A DNA stretch of 64,000 nucleotides from Rhodomicrobium sp. R_RK_3 (GTDB lineage Bacteria; Pseudomonadota; Alphaproteobacteria; Rhizobiales; Rhodomicrobiaceae). Location of the stretch: positions 247,294-311,293 of the forward strand of contig NZ_MWLK01000006.1 in NCBI RefSeq assembly GCF_002198715.1, read 5' to 3'. How positions within the stretch are numbered: the stretch's first letter is position 1; every line of letters begins with the position of its first letter. The position numbers and the translations under genes are program-made. Below the pieces are notes generated by a model, which did not search any database, was not told where the DNA came from, and saw only the letters and a list, made by a program, of their open reading frames with translations. Shown here one piece after another: positions 1 to 10,475 of the stretch.

Positions 1-97
1 CCCAATCATATTCAGCTATTGCTGCGGCAAGTGGAGAGGCGAGTGGGCCCCGGCTCTAACGGCCGGGGCGAAGGAATCGAAGTTTTGCAAAGGTCTT

Positions 98-204
98 CAT
101 GGGGAGAGGGTTAGGGTGAGGGGTAATCCCTATCGTTAAGGCAGGGCCTCGCCTCATCGATAGGCATTACCCCCTCACCCGGCGCGCGCCGCCCTCTCCC
201 CATG
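98..204. repeat. REP-like imperfect inverted repeat, copy 1
   Basis: Two arms (about 98-135 and 158-204) are near reverse complements. Each carries a CATGGGGAGAGGG block, a GGGTGAGGGG block and a CCTATCG block. The right arm has an extra GC-palindromic insert (GGCGCGCGCC). A diverged copy of the same family lies at about 3222-3330. It sits just past the 3' end of the GMC oxidoreductase gene, a typical position for alphaproteobacterial REP-type elements. The rest of positions 1-282 shows no gene. Confidence 0.6.
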
Positions 205-282
205 GGAGAGGGCAAGCCTGCGCCCTTTCGGAGGCTGCGAAAGATCGCGACCTGCTGGCCGGGTCTCTCATACGAACCCGGC

Positions 283-1881
283 CTAGATCCGGTGTTCCGC
301 CCGGATCATCTCGGCGGCCCGTTCGCCGATGACGACGCAAGGGGCCATGGTGTTGCCGCTGGTGACGTCGGGCATGATCGAGGCGTCGGCGATGCGCAGC
401 CGATCGATGCCGTAGACCTTCAGCCGGTGGTCGACCACCGACATCGCATCCCGCCCCATCTTGGCGGTGCAGCTTTGATGCCAATAGGTGACCGCCGCAT
501 TGCGGGCGTAAGCCTCCATGTCCGCCGCGCCCAGCTTGCCGGGAAGAGCCTCGCGCTTGACCAGCCCGGCGAAGGCGGCGTCGTTGCCGAGGTCGCGGCA
601 AAGCTCGATATTGGCGAAGGCGAGCCTCAGATCATCCGGGTGCGAGAGCGTGTTGGCCTCGATCCGGATCGGATCATCGACATCGCCCCCGGTCAGGTGC
701 AGCGAGCCCCGGCTCTTGGGATGGGCCAATCCGGCGAACATGGTCCAGCCATGCGCGGGCACGCCGAGCGATGCGGTCTCGGCGCTGGGCACGGGGAATT
801 CGACTTGGCAGTGGAACATGTCGGGCAGGTCGAGACTGGCGTCGCTCTTCCAATAGAGCGAGGCCTCGGAGCCGCCATGGCCGACCGGCTGCGGCTCGGT
901 ATATTCGAAGATGCAGCCGAACGAGACATGGTCCTGGTGGTTGCGGCCGACGCCCGGCAGATGCTGGATCAGCTCGATGCCATGCGGCTGAAGCTCGTCC
1001 TGCGGCCCGATGCCGGACTGCATCAGCAGCTTGGGCGTGTTGATCGCCCCGAGCGAGAGCACCACCTCCGACCCGGCCATGTAGCGGAAGCGCTCCATGC
1101 CCCTGACGACGTCGACGCCGATGACCGAGCGTCCCGAAAACAACAGCTTGCTCACCACGGCATGGGTGAGGACGGTGAGATTGGGCTGCCCGAGGCGCGG
1201 CTGCACATAGGAGCGGAATATCGAGGATCGCCGCCCGTCCCGGATGATGAGATCGGAGATCGCGGCGCCTCCGCGCCCTTCCATCATCGCGCCATTGGGC
1301 GACTCGAAGGCGGGCAGGCCTAGCGAGCGGGCGGCCTCGACCATGGCGAGGGCGATGGGCTGCGGATCGGCGGCGGATTGCACGTGAACGGGTCCGCCCA
1401 CGCCCCGGCGCAGCGGATCGCTTTCGCCCCGCCAATCCTCGATGCGGCGATAGATCCCGAGCACCGACTCATAGCCCCAGGCGGGATCACCGGATTCGGC
1501 GGCGAAATGCTCCCAATCGTTCTGATGCCCGCGCGCCCAGACCATCACATTGATGCTCGAGCCGCCGCCGAGCACCTTGCCCATGTTGAGCGGGATGGCC
1601 CGGCCGTTCAGATGCGGATTGGGCTCGGCGGCAAAGCCCCAGTCGCGCTCGGAGCCGAGATTGAGCGGCCATTGGCCGGGATTCATCACTTCCGGCACGT
1701 CGTCGCTGCCGCCCGCCTCGATCAGCAGGACGCTCACCTCGGGGTTCTCGGCCAGCCGCGCCGCGACGACCGACCCGCCGGGGCCGGCCCCGCAAACGAT
1801 GAAATCAAAATGGCCGTCGGCCTTCGCTCCGCCGATGCGGGCCGGGCCGGCAATGGATCCCGTGACGATATTCAAAACCAT
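283..1881 (-). CDS. GMC-family FAD oxidoreductase (choline/alcohol dehydrogenase-like)
   Basis: 532 aa flavoprotein that would oxidise an alcohol to an aldehyde with FAD. Visible features are an N-terminal Rossmann motif (GAGPGGSVVAARL), an ADP-ribose Glu at VLLIEAG, the GMC signature around GKVLGGGSSINVMVWARG, and a C-terminal active-site block with WHQSCTAKMG (catalytic His) and SGNTMAPCVVIGERAAEMI (second His/Asn position is Asn). Length fits the family. I chose the ATG at 1881 because GAAGG lies about 9 nt upstream; a GTG at 1890 is too close to it. No signal peptide is seen, so it is cytoplasmic. It is divergent from an HTH/GAF regulator that may control it. The substrate cannot be told from sequence; BetA itself is not implied. 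Confidence 0.88.
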   Translation of the reverse strand: MVLNIVTGSIAGPARIGGAKADGHFDFIVCGAGPGGSVVAARLAENPEVSVLLIEAGGSDDVPEVMNPGQWPLNLGSERDWGFAAEPNPHLNGRAIPLNMGKVLGGGSSINVMVWARGHQNDWEHFAAESGDPAWGYESVLGIYRRIEDWRGESDPLRRGVGGPVHVQSAADPQPIALAMVEAARSLGLPAFESPNGAMMEGRGGAAISDLIIRDGRRSSIFRSYVQPRLGQPNLTVLTHAVVSKLLFSGRSVIGVDVVRGMERFRYMAGSEVVLSLGAINTPKLLMQSGIGPQDELQPHGIELIQHLPGVGRNHQDHVSFGCIFEYTEPQPVGHGGSEASLYWKSDASLDLPDMFHCQVEFPVPSAETASLGVPAHGWTMFAGLAHPKSRGSLHLTGGDVDDPIRIEANTLSHPDDLRLAFANIELCRDLGNDAAFAGLVKREALPGKLGAADMEAYARNAAVTYWHQSCTAKMGRDAMSVVDHRLKVYGIDRLRIADASIMPDVTSGNTMAPCVVIGERAAEMIRAEHRI

Positions 1882-1939
1882 CTGGCACACCTTCGATTGA
1901 AATTATCAACGCCAAGCTCGGTATCATATTTAGCAATTT

Positions 1940-1956
1940 TATCAAATCTATCAAAT
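1940..1956. promoter_or_regulatory. tandem TATCAAAT direct repeats in divergent promoter
   Basis: The intergenic gap between the GMC gene and the HTH/GAF regulator is AT-rich. It contains two direct copies of TATCAAAT (1940-1947 and 1949-1956) with a 9-bp period, and a related TATCATAT at 1922. Closely spaced direct repeats in a divergent promoter suggest an operator for the adjacent regulator. This is inference only. Confidence 0.35.
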
Positions 1957-2101
1957 TTCTTGCGTTGCGGCAAAATGCGCCTAAATTGGTTGCAAGGCGA
2001 ACGGCGCGCACTGGATCGCGGCGGGCCGGGTGTATAGATGAAGGGCTGCGGCCAGTCCCCGCGGCGTGGAAAAAGGCGAGACAAGTTTGGATTCGGAGCG
2101 G

Positions 2102-3190
2102 ATGACGGACAGGGAGCGGGAGGTTTTGACCACCTCGCAGGCGGCGAAGCTGCTCGGCATTTCGGTGCGCACCGCCCAATTGCTGGTCGAAGGTGGAACG
2201 CTGCGCTCGTGGAAGACCCCCGGCGGACACCGCCGCATCGACCGGGCCGATGTGCTGGCGCTGATGGATCAGCCCGCGCCCGCCGAGGCTTCTGCATCGG
2301 CCCTCGTGCTCGTCCTCGCCTCGCCGGAACGGCTTTCCTCCTACGATGCGCTCTCGGCCGTCGGCGGATACAGCCTCGAGACGCATAGCGAGCTGTATTC
2401 GGCCTCCGTCGCCATCGGATCGGGCCTTCCGGCCGCCGTCATCATCGATCTGCGCGACGAGGGCGCGGAGCGCTTGGCTTTTGGCAGTCATTTGGCGGCC
2501 AATCCGGCGCTGGGGCATACGCGCGTAATTTTGGTCGGCGGCCCGGATGCGGCGGCGCGGGGGCTGACGCGCGTGCCGTCGCCGGAGGCGCTGCCCGCGC
2601 TCTTGCGCGGCATGCAGAAGCAGGACGCCGCCGCCTGGACCGGAGAACCGCCGCCCTATCCGCTGGCGGCGAATGAGGGCCAGCGGCTTGCGGCGCTGGA
2701 GCGCTCGGGCCTCGTCGATACGGCGCCGGAGAAAGCCTTCGACCGGCTCACCTGGCTCGCCGGCCACGTGCTGGAGGCGCCGGTCGCGCTGATGACGCTG
2801 CTGACGCCCACCCGCCAATGGTTCAAGTCGCGCCAGGGGCTGGAGCTGACGGAGACGCCGCGAAGCTGGGCCTTCTGCAACCGGACCATCCTGCAGCGCG
2901 ACATGTATGCGGTCGAGGATTTGGCGCGCGACCGGGAATTCGCGGACAATCCGGCGGTGGCCGGCGGGCCGAATTTCCGCTTCTATGCCGGCGCGCCGGT
3001 CGTCGACCCGGACGGCTTCGCGCTCGGCTCGATCTGCGTCCTCGACTACGCGCCGCGCCGGCTCGACGATGAGCGCGCGCAGACCCTGCTGGCGCTGGCG
3101 GCGCTCGCCTCCGACGAAGTCCGCCTGCGCGCCACCGACCGCCAATTGCGCTGGGCGCTCAAGGCGCTCAACCGGCAGCCGCGGCATTGA
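2102..3190 (+). CDS. excisionase/MerR-type HTH regulator with C-terminal GAF domain
   Basis: 362 aa. Residues about 8-45 form an excisionase-family helix-turn-helix (LTTSQAAKLLGISVRTAQ and the wing KTPGGHRRI). The middle (about 60-165) is a possible receiver-like fold without clear phospho-acceptor motifs. The C-terminal 160 residues match a GAF sensor of the kind opening with LxALxxxGLVDTxPExAFDRLT and containing a FYAGAPV segment. It is probably a one-component transcriptional regulator that senses a small ligand. A GTG at 2066 extends the frame by 12 codons, but the ATG at 2102 has a GGAG just upstream. It is divergent from the GMC oxidoreductase, which is the likely target. Confidence 0.78.
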   Translation: MTDREREVLTTSQAAKLLGISVRTAQLLVEGGTLRSWKTPGGHRRIDRADVLALMDQPAPAEASASALVLVLASPERLSSYDALSAVGGYSLETHSELYSASVAIGSGLPAAVIIDLRDEGAERLAFGSHLAANPALGHTRVILVGGPDAAARGLTRVPSPEALPALLRGMQKQDAAAWTGEPPPYPLAANEGQRLAALERSGLVDTAPEKAFDRLTWLAGHVLEAPVALMTLLTPTRQWFKSRQGLELTETPRSWAFCNRTILQRDMYAVEDLARDREFADNPAVAGGPNFRFYAGAPVVDPDGFALGSICVLDYAPRRLDDERAQTLLALAALASDEVRLRATDRQLRWALKALNRQPRH

Positions 3191-3221
3191 GTGCCGGTCC
3201 GGAAGCGCGCCGCTTCTTCCC

Positions 3222-3330
3222 GTCTCCCAGTGGGAGCGGGTGGCGCGCTGAAAGCGTGCCGGGTGAGGAGTTGCAAACTATCGGATAGGCATTCCCCCCT
3301 TCACCCTAACCGTCTGCCCATGGGAGAGGG
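3222..3330. repeat. REP-like inverted repeat, copy 2
   Basis: A diverged relative of the repeat at 98-204. It shares GATAGGCATT, a CACCCTAAC block and CCCATGGGAGAGGG on the right arm, with CTCCCAGTGGGAG and GGGTGAGG on the left. It lies between two convergent genes and could fold as a bidirectional transcription barrier. Confidence 0.5.
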
Positions 3331-3383
3331 AACGGCTGCGAATCGGGGCGGATGGCGTCGTTTGAGCACGCACCGCTCCCGGC

Positions 3384-4283
3384 TCAGACCCGCCGCACCG
3401 GCTGGCTGTATTTGTCGACCTTGGTCTTCCCGAAAAGCTGCTCGCGCTCGAGGAACGCCCGCTCGGCCGTATAGAAATCGCGCAGGAACATCGCCTCGCT
3501 CTCCAGCGGCACCGGCTCGCGCCAGCCGATCTTACGGCGGATCTTCTCGCCGACCTGGCGCAGCATGTCGGCGGAATAGGCCTCGGTCTGGGCGCCGCGC
3601 AAGATCTCCTCCAGCACCTGCAATTCATAGGCGCCATAGGCGGTCAGATGCTTGTCGGTGAAGCTGAACAGGGCGTCGCGCTGGGCAAGGTCCGACAAGA
3701 GCGCGCGGCGCGGCAGGGCGATCACCATCGTTCCGGCGATCAGGTCGCCGCCGCGCATGCGGTCGCGGTTGAGGAAGGGGATGGCGCCGATAGCGAGGAT
3801 CCAGGCGAAGGACAGCCATTGCGCGACATTGCCCGTCTCGACGCCGCCGATCGAGAGCAGCACGATCAGCGGCATGAAGATCTCGAATTCGCGGGTCAGG
3901 TTGCGGGCGATCACGGCGGAGGGCAAGAGCGGGCCGCCGCGCCGGTCGATGACGCGCAGGCCGGTGATGCGCTTGCCGGGCGTCGAGCCGCGCCAGGCCA
4001 GCTCGAAATGCAGGAAATAGGTGTTCCGCACCAGGAAGGCGACGAACATCATCACGCCGGTCAGGATGGCGCCGCCGAAATCCAGCAGCACCAGATAGGA
4101 GAGCGGCAGATAGAGCAGCAGGATCGCCGCGTTCAGCAGGATGAAATCGATGGTGAAGGCGACGGCGCGCTCGCCGAAATCGGCCAGCTCGACCGACAGC
4201 GGCACGCCTTCCGGGCTGATGATCTCGCGGTGATTGCGGCCGGCGGCGGGCAGGATGTCGGTGGGTTGAGCGGGAGACGCCAT
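3384..4283 (-). CDS. RDD family integral membrane protein
   Basis: 299 aa. Around residue 20 the sequence VELADFGERAVAFTIDFILLNAAILLL is the RDD-type start (conserved Arg and Asp in the first membrane helix). It is followed by several hydrophobic segments and a GKRITGLRVIDRRGG motif, also typical of RDD proteins. The C-terminal third is soluble and charged. Function in the family is poorly defined; some members are linked to transport or ion stress. It is the last gene of an overlapping operon: its ATG shares one base with the stop of the SpoIIM gene (TGATG). An upstream in-frame start at 4325 would overlap that gene by 43 bp and is less likely. Confidence 0.85.
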   Translation of the reverse strand: MASPAQPTDILPAAGRNHREIISPEGVPLSVELADFGERAVAFTIDFILLNAAILLLYLPLSYLVLLDFGGAILTGVMMFVAFLVRNTYFLHFELAWRGSTPGKRITGLRVIDRRGGPLLPSAVIARNLTREFEIFMPLIVLLSIGGVETGNVAQWLSFAWILAIGAIPFLNRDRMRGGDLIAGTMVIALPRRALLSDLAQRDALFSFTDKHLTAYGAYELQVLEEILRGAQTEAYSADMLRQVGEKIRRKIGWREPVPLESEAMFLRDFYTAERAFLEREQLFGKTKVDKYSQPVRRV

Positions 4284-5341
4284 CAGCCGCGCCTCCGTCC
4301 TGCGCGCAGGAAATAGCCCAGCCACAGGCCGCCGATGCCCCAGCCGATGGCGTAGCGCAATTCGGTGCTCTGCACGAACTGGCGGAAGCCGCCTTCCAGG
4401 ATCGCGGCGATGAAGAACAGCAGCACCGCGCCGATGACGATCTGGGCGGCGACGCGGCCGTGCACGGCAAGGCTCTGCAGCCGCGAAAAGCGGTCGGGGA
4501 ACAGCATCTTGTCGGCGATGACCAGGCCGCCCGCGCCGCAGAGCAGGATGGCGGTGAACTCGGTGACGCCGTGGATGGAGAGCCAGCCGATGATCTCGTA
4601 GGTCAGGCCGCGATTGTAATGCAGCGCGACGAAGGCGCCGAGGATCAGGCCGTTATAGACCATCAGCAGCACGGTCGGGATACCCGCCGCGAGGCCCAGG
4701 CTGAAGGACAGGATGCCGACCATCGTATTGTGCTGGAACAGCGTGTTGGCGAAGATGGCGAAGGCGTGCGCCGCTCCCTGCCAGGGCGCGAAGATCTCCT
4801 TGGTCAGCAGGTCCTCGCGCGTGCTTTCCGGCCCGCGATCCGCCGCCAGACCCGCGGGGACCAGGGCGGAAAACCAATCCTCGTCGCCGACCGTCAGGAT
4901 GAACCCGGCGGCGACGCCCGCGATCATGGCGAGGGTGACGATCAGCAGATGCGGGCCGGCCGAGCGCACGGCGCGCGGGAAGTCGCGGGCGAAGAAGCGC
5001 TTCAGCCCGTCGAGCAGCGAACTGCGCGGGCCGTAGACGACGAGGAAGGCGCGCAGGGATAGATTTTCAAGATAGGCCAGCATGTTGCGGTCGAGCGCGA
5101 TCGAGCGGGCGACCGACAGCGACGACACCGCCGAGCGGTAGAGCACCGGCAGGCGTTGCACATCGACCGCGCTCAGCGAGCGGATGCCGCGCCGCTCCGC
5201 CCGGTCGATCAGCACTTCCAGCGCGCGCCAATCCTCCTCGCGCTTCTTGCGGAACTCGCTCGAGCGCAGCACGACCTGCGGGCGCGGCGGCTCGGCGCTA
5301 ATCCGCGTCTCGTCCGGTTCGCTGCGGGCGGTGCCGTCCAT
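4283..5341 (-). CDS. stage II sporulation protein M (SpoIIM/DUF95) family membrane protein
   Basis: 352 aa. The N-terminal ~95 residues are soluble and arginine-rich. They are followed by about six hydrophobic segments, with the family signature near VGILSFSLGLAAGIPTVLLMVYNGLILGAF and a downstream HGVTEFTAILLCGAGGL segment. In non-spore-formers this family almost always sits with RDD, DUF58 and MoxR genes, as here, and its biochemical role is unknown. The ATG at 5341 overlaps the DUF58 stop by one base (TGATG), which suggests translational coupling. Confidence 0.85.
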   Translation of the reverse strand: MDGTARSEPDETRISAEPPRPQVVLRSSEFRKKREEDWRALEVLIDRAERRGIRSLSAVDVQRLPVLYRSAVSSLSVARSIALDRNMLAYLENLSLRAFLVVYGPRSSLLDGLKRFFARDFPRAVRSAGPHLLIVTLAMIAGVAAGFILTVGDEDWFSALVPAGLAADRGPESTREDLLTKEIFAPWQGAAHAFAIFANTLFQHNTMVGILSFSLGLAAGIPTVLLMVYNGLILGAFVALHYNRGLTYEIIGWLSIHGVTEFTAILLCGAGGLVIADKMLFPDRFSRLQSLAVHGRVAAQIVIGAVLLFFIAAILEGGFRQFVQSTELRYAIGWGIGGLWLGYFLRAGRRRG

Positions 5342-6647
5342 CAGATCAGACCCCGCTGCTTGATCTGCAGATAGCGGTTGATGAGGCCGACCGGCAGCGC
5401 ATGGCTCGGCACGTCGAGACATTGCACGCCGATGCGGGCCAGCCGTTCCAGCACGATGGTGCGGTCATTGAGAAAATCCTGCGCGATGACGGCCTTTGCC
5501 ACATCTTCGAAGCGGCTCGGCGCTTTGTCGACGGTTTCCTGCAAATAGCTGTCGCGCAGGGTGACGAAGACGGTGACATGCCGGTTGGCGACGCGCTGCA
5601 TGCTCTCGATCAGCAGTTCCGCCGTGGTGGTGTCGACAAAATCGGTGAAGATGATGACCAGCGCCCGCCGCTTCAGCCGGGCGTTCAGCTCGGCCAGCGC
5701 CAGAGTGAAATTGGTTTCCTGGGTGTGGTAGTCGAGCTGGGCGGTGGCGCGCTGGATGCGGGAGAAGCTGCGCGTGCCGCGCACCGGCTGCGAATAATGG
5801 CGGATGCCGGAATCGAAGCCGTAAATGCCGACGAGATCGCCGCTCCTGAGCGACAGCCAGGCGAGCCGAAGCGCGGCGTTGATGGCGTGGTCGAGGCGCG
5901 GGATGCCGTTCAGCGGCTCGAGCATCAGATGGCCGGTGTCGAAGGCCAGCACGACGGGATGGTTGCGCTCGGTGCGGAATTCCTTGCAGACGAGCTTCCG
6001 GTGCCGCGCGGAATGTTTCCAGTCGATGAAGCGGATGTCGAGGCCGGGGCGGTATTCGCGCAGCGCCTCGAATTCGGTGCCCTCGCCTTTCTGCTGCACC
6101 TTTTCGCCGAAGATGGCGTCATGGGCGATGAATTGCAGCTCGGCTTTTTGCACGCCGCGAATGTTCGGAACGACGTCGATGCTGCGGCCGATCTCGACGG
6201 TGGTCGAAAGCTGCGCGAGGCCGAGCGGTCCGCGCCAGCGCAGCCACAGCCGCTCCACATTGACGATGCCGCGCCGCCTGGGAATGACGGGCAGCTCGAT
6301 GACGCCGCCGCTTTTCGACGCGACATCGAGCGGCAGAATGCGGGCGAGCTGCACATCGCCGGTCTGCTCCAGCAGCAGCTCGAACCGGGCCGGCCATTGA
6401 TAGCCGGATGGCGCGACGGTCGCGGCGACGGCTCCCGCTTCGCCGATGAAAATCTTCTCCGGCGTGACGATGCCGACATTTAGCGCGCGCGTCGGATAGG
6501 CCAGCGCCGCGTCGGCCAGCACCGCCAGCAGCGCCAGCGCGCCGACATAGAGGCCGAGCTGCCAGAGCGCCGGATCGGTGGCGATGGCGATCAGCGCCAC
6601 GGGAATGCCGCAGGCGAAAAGGAGGACAGCGCGGCGCGTCGGCCGGA

Positions 6648-6651
<4 letters not shown>
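5341..6651 (-). CDS. DUF58 domain-containing protein (MoxR-associated, vWA-like)
   Basis: 436 aa. Two N-terminal hydrophobic segments (residues about 8-48) anchor it in the membrane. A soluble region follows, with the DUF58 hallmark [20 protein letters not shown] at about residue 195. The C-terminal part resembles a von Willebrand A fold ([10 protein letters not shown], then LVIIFTDF). DUF58 proteins act with MoxR AAA+ ATPases, which are thought to remodel or insert metal into client proteins at the envelope. Its start overlaps the MoxR stop by 4 bp. The order MoxR-DUF58-SpoIIM-RDD is conserved in many bacteria. Confidence 0.9.
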
Positions 6652-7604
<953 letters not shown>

Positions 7605-8822
7605 CCAAAATCTCCTGCTTCCATCGGTAAATATCCTGGGCCACGTCGACGAATGGCGACAGGTCGCCCGCCCCCCGGGCCTCGATCAGTTCGTCGGCGC
7701 GGCGGAAGATCGCCGTGCTGTCGCGGCCGACATTGCGCGCCTCGGCGGTGCGCCGCAACCAGGCGATCATCTCCGATTGCGGCAATCCCTTCGGCGCGTG
7801 CAACTGGCGCGCGGCGTCGCGGATGGTGACCTCGACATAGCGGCGCACCATCAGCTTTTCATGGCCGCCGAATTCCATCAGCCGCGCCACATTGTCGACC
7901 AGCCCTTGCTTGCCCGCGACCAGCGGAGCCGGCGGGGCTTCCGGCGGACCGAAGCGGCCCATGGTCGCCCAGAGCAGCAGCCCCGCGCCGAGGCCGGCGA
8001 GAATGGTCACAACGACATAAGGGAATTCGAAAAGCAGCTTCGCCGCCGCCGCCGGCCGCGAGACGAAGCCATGTACGGTCTCGTCGAAGACGATGGGGCC
8101 CGCGCCGCCGCGCAGCGCCTTCATCATCTCGACGCCGAACAGCGCGCCCTTGCCCTCGGCGCCGAAGCTCTGGTTGTTGAGCACATCGGGGTCGGACAGC
8201 ACCCAGATGCGGCGCCCGCCGTCGCGGATCTCGCCGAGCAGAATGCCCTCCTTGGCGGCGACCAGCGGGGTCAGCTTGTCGGACTTCATCAGATGCACGC
8301 CCGCGCTGATGCCGGGCGCCGGGCCGATGGTGTTGGTGGTCCAGCCCTCCACCTTCTCGACGCGGGCGACGTTCGGCGCGGCCAGCGCGAGGGCCAGGGT
8401 GCGCTCGGCTTCGAGGGCGGTACGCTCGATGACATGCTCGACCCAGCCGCCATTGGAGCGGTCGCGGATGCCGGACCATTTCGGCAGCACCAACAGGATC
8501 TTCTTGGCCTTCATCAGGGCCGGGAGGGCGGTCTCGGTGACGCCGGTGATGCGCGGCTCGGCGACGACCAAGAGGCCGTCTTCCGCCTTTTTTACCGAAT
8601 TGCTGCGGCTCTTGACGGCGGACAGGCCGAGGGTGTCCAGCACGGCGGCGATACCGGCATAGCCGATGGCCGACGAGGAATAACTGCTCGGGCCGAAGCG
8701 GTCGACGCCGTGATCCTCGCGAGTCATCAGATAGAGCGACAGCACGAAAGTGCCGATGGCGGCGGCGATGAAGCCGAGCAGCAATCGCCTGGCGAAGACG
8801 GGCGGGCCGTTGGTGGGCGCCG

Positions 8823-9518
8823 TCATGCGCGCGCGCCTCCGCCGAGCGCGCGCATCAGCGCCTCGAAGCTGGAGCGGCAGGCGGCATAATCGGGCTGCGC
8901 CGCCGGGTAGGCGCCGAAATAGGACAGCTCGACCCGGGTGATGAGGTCGCGCAGCGAGGCGCGGCCTTCGTCGGGCAGGCGGGCGCTGCGCAGGATTTCG
9001 CGGCTGGTCAGCGAATCGGCGAAGGGCTCGCCGAGGCGAAGGCGTATTTCGGCGATGGCGGCCAGAAGCAGCGCGTGCATGGCCTCGACATGGCGGCCCT
9101 CGGCGGCTAGCTGGTCGGGCGCGAGACCGCTTTGGCGGGCGGCGTCGACCTGGCCGGAGCCGCCGGCGTTCTGCCCCTGCTGCCACTTGCGCGAGCGGCC
9201 GAGCCCGGCCAGCACCGGCAGTTCGTCGCGGAAGGCGTAGAGCACGCAGGCGAGTGCGATGGCAAGGCCCGCCCAGAGCATCCAGGTGCTGAAATTGATA
9301 TAGGGCAGGTCGAGCGACCAGCCGGCGTCGCGGTCGATATTGGCGGGAAACGCCGTCTGCAAATCGAGTTCGGCGATGGCTTCGGCGGCGGCCTGCTGGA
9401 TCTGCGCGGCGGTCTGGGCGCAGGCGCGCCATGCCGGAGCCAGAGCGGCCAGCGCCGCCGCGCCTGAAATCGCCAGACCCTTCAACGCCTCATCTCCGTC
9501 CCGGTCCCCCGCCGGCAA
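8823..9518 (-). CDS. DUF4129 domain-containing membrane protein
   Basis: 231 aa. An N-terminal signal or anchor segment is rich in Ala (about residues 15-32), and a second membrane helix lies at about 79-95 (WMLWAGLAIALACVLYAF). The C-terminal half contains the DUF4129 core, including HALLLAAIAEIRLRLG, DSLTSREILR and ELSYFGAYPA. DUF4129 is associated with transglutaminase-like or MoxR loci. The start at 9518 is a TTG; a TTG at 9485 would give a cleaner signal sequence and has GAGG-type bases before it, so the 5' end is uncertain by about 11 codons. It ends in a 4-bp overlap with DUF4350. Confidence 0.78.
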   Translation of the reverse strand: MPAGDRDGDEALKGLAISGAAALAALAPAWRACAQTAAQIQQAAAEAIAELDLQTAFPANIDRDAGWSLDLPYINFSTWMLWAGLAIALACVLYAFRDELPVLAGLGRSRKWQQGQNAGGSGQVDAARQSGLAPDQLAAEGRHVEAMHALLLAAIAEIRLRLGEPFADSLTSREILRSARLPDEGRASLRDLITRVELSYFGAYPAAQPDYAACRSSFEALMRALGGGARA

Positions 9519-9554
9519 ATGCGGCGGCGGCGAAAGCGCCGCCGGCTTTCAGCC

Positions 9555-10301
9555 TCAATCGAAGACCACGGCGATCCGCTCGATGTCGATGCCTTCCTTG
9601 GCGACGCGCAGATCGTAATAGGCGACGACGATCAGCACGCTGCTGAAAGCCTGCGCCACGGCCTGCCACACCCATTGGGCGAGCAGCACGCCAACCGGGC
9701 CGCCGACCGCCCTGCCGGCGATCGGCAAGAGGCCGCCGACGATGCCGCTGATCAGCGCGACAAGGACATAGAGCCCGAACAGCTTCCAGCGGTGGCCCTT
9801 GGTCAAGATCCGGCTCCGGCGGAGGCTGGCGATCGGCCCGATGCGCTCGACCACGCAGGCCGGCACCGCGACATACCACATCACCAGCAAGATCAGGCCG
9901 GGGATGATGAAGAGGAGCGCGCCGAGCATGATCCCCAACAAGGCGAGCAGCATCACGCCGACCAGGGGCAGGAAGCGTGCGAGGCCCCGCGAGATCGACT
10001 CGCCGAGCCGGACGGGCCTGCCGCGCATATGCTGGAAGGCGCCGTAAAGGATGATGGCGGTGGAGAGCGGTTGCAGGAAGAGGATCGCGACGAAGGAGAT
10101 CAGCGCCTGCAGGCCCTGGGCATTCGGATCGGCGCTCTGGCTGAAATAGCCATAGAGCGCGATCGGCAGCCAAACGACGCCGGCGACGAGTGAGAATGTG
10201 CCGAAATGGGCGGCGAAGATGCTGAAGGATTTCGAGATCACCTTACCGATGCGGAACTCCCGCCCGGTCACTCCGCTGGCGCCTGCCGTCACGTCGACCA
10301 T
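9555..10301 (-). CDS. multi-pass membrane protein, glycerophosphodiester phosphodiesterase membrane-domain type
   Basis: 248 aa. After a short N-terminal segment (FRIGKVISKSFSIFAAHFG) there are about five or six hydrophobic helices. The region FLPLVGVMLLALLGIMLGALLFIIPGLILLVMWYVAVPACVVE is characteristic of the membrane domain found in GlpQ-like and DUF7847-type proteins. No catalytic domain is attached. It starts the MoxR/DUF58 operon, 36 bp before the DUF4129 gene, with a GGGAGGGA ribosome-binding site just upstream of the ATG. Function is unknown; a membrane-assembly role with the MoxR partners is inferred from position only. Confidence 0.8.
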   Translation of the reverse strand: MVDVTAGASGVTGREFRIGKVISKSFSIFAAHFGTFSLVAGVVWLPIALYGYFSQSADPNAQGLQALISFVAILFLQPLSTAIILYGAFQHMRGRPVRLGESISRGLARFLPLVGVMLLALLGIMLGALLFIIPGLILLVMWYVAVPACVVERIGPIASLRRSRILTKGHRWKLFGLYVLVALISGIVGGLLPIAGRAVGGPVGVLLAQWVWQAVAQAFSSVLIVVAYYDLRVAKEGIDIERIAVVFD

Positions 10302-10440
10302 CGCATCCCTCCCTCTCCCTCCCGCTCACGGGCCGCCGAGTCTACGGCGAGATCGTGAATGTCTCATGAGGAATGCCGGGGCCGGGCCCAGCATATCCCA
10401 GAGATTCCGGATGTGCCTGATGGCCCGGTAACGCTGCAAG

Positions 10441-10475
10441 AAAAAAACTGCTCTCCCTCGGGGGAGGAAGAGCAG
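10441..10475 (-). terminator. rho-independent terminator (minus strand)
   Basis: On the minus strand a CTGCTCT...AGAGCAG stem, extended by a GAGG/CCTC inner stem and closed by a 4-nt loop, runs straight into seven Ts (the A-run at 10441-10447 on the plus strand). The one imperfect pair (C55/A68 on the plus strand) becomes a G-U wobble on the minus strand, and the T-run is only on that side, so the orientation is clear. Confidence 0.8.

Noticed and set aside
202-1323. Plus-strand frame opposite the GMC oxidoreductase
   Set aside because: No family features; the minus strand carries all GMC motifs.
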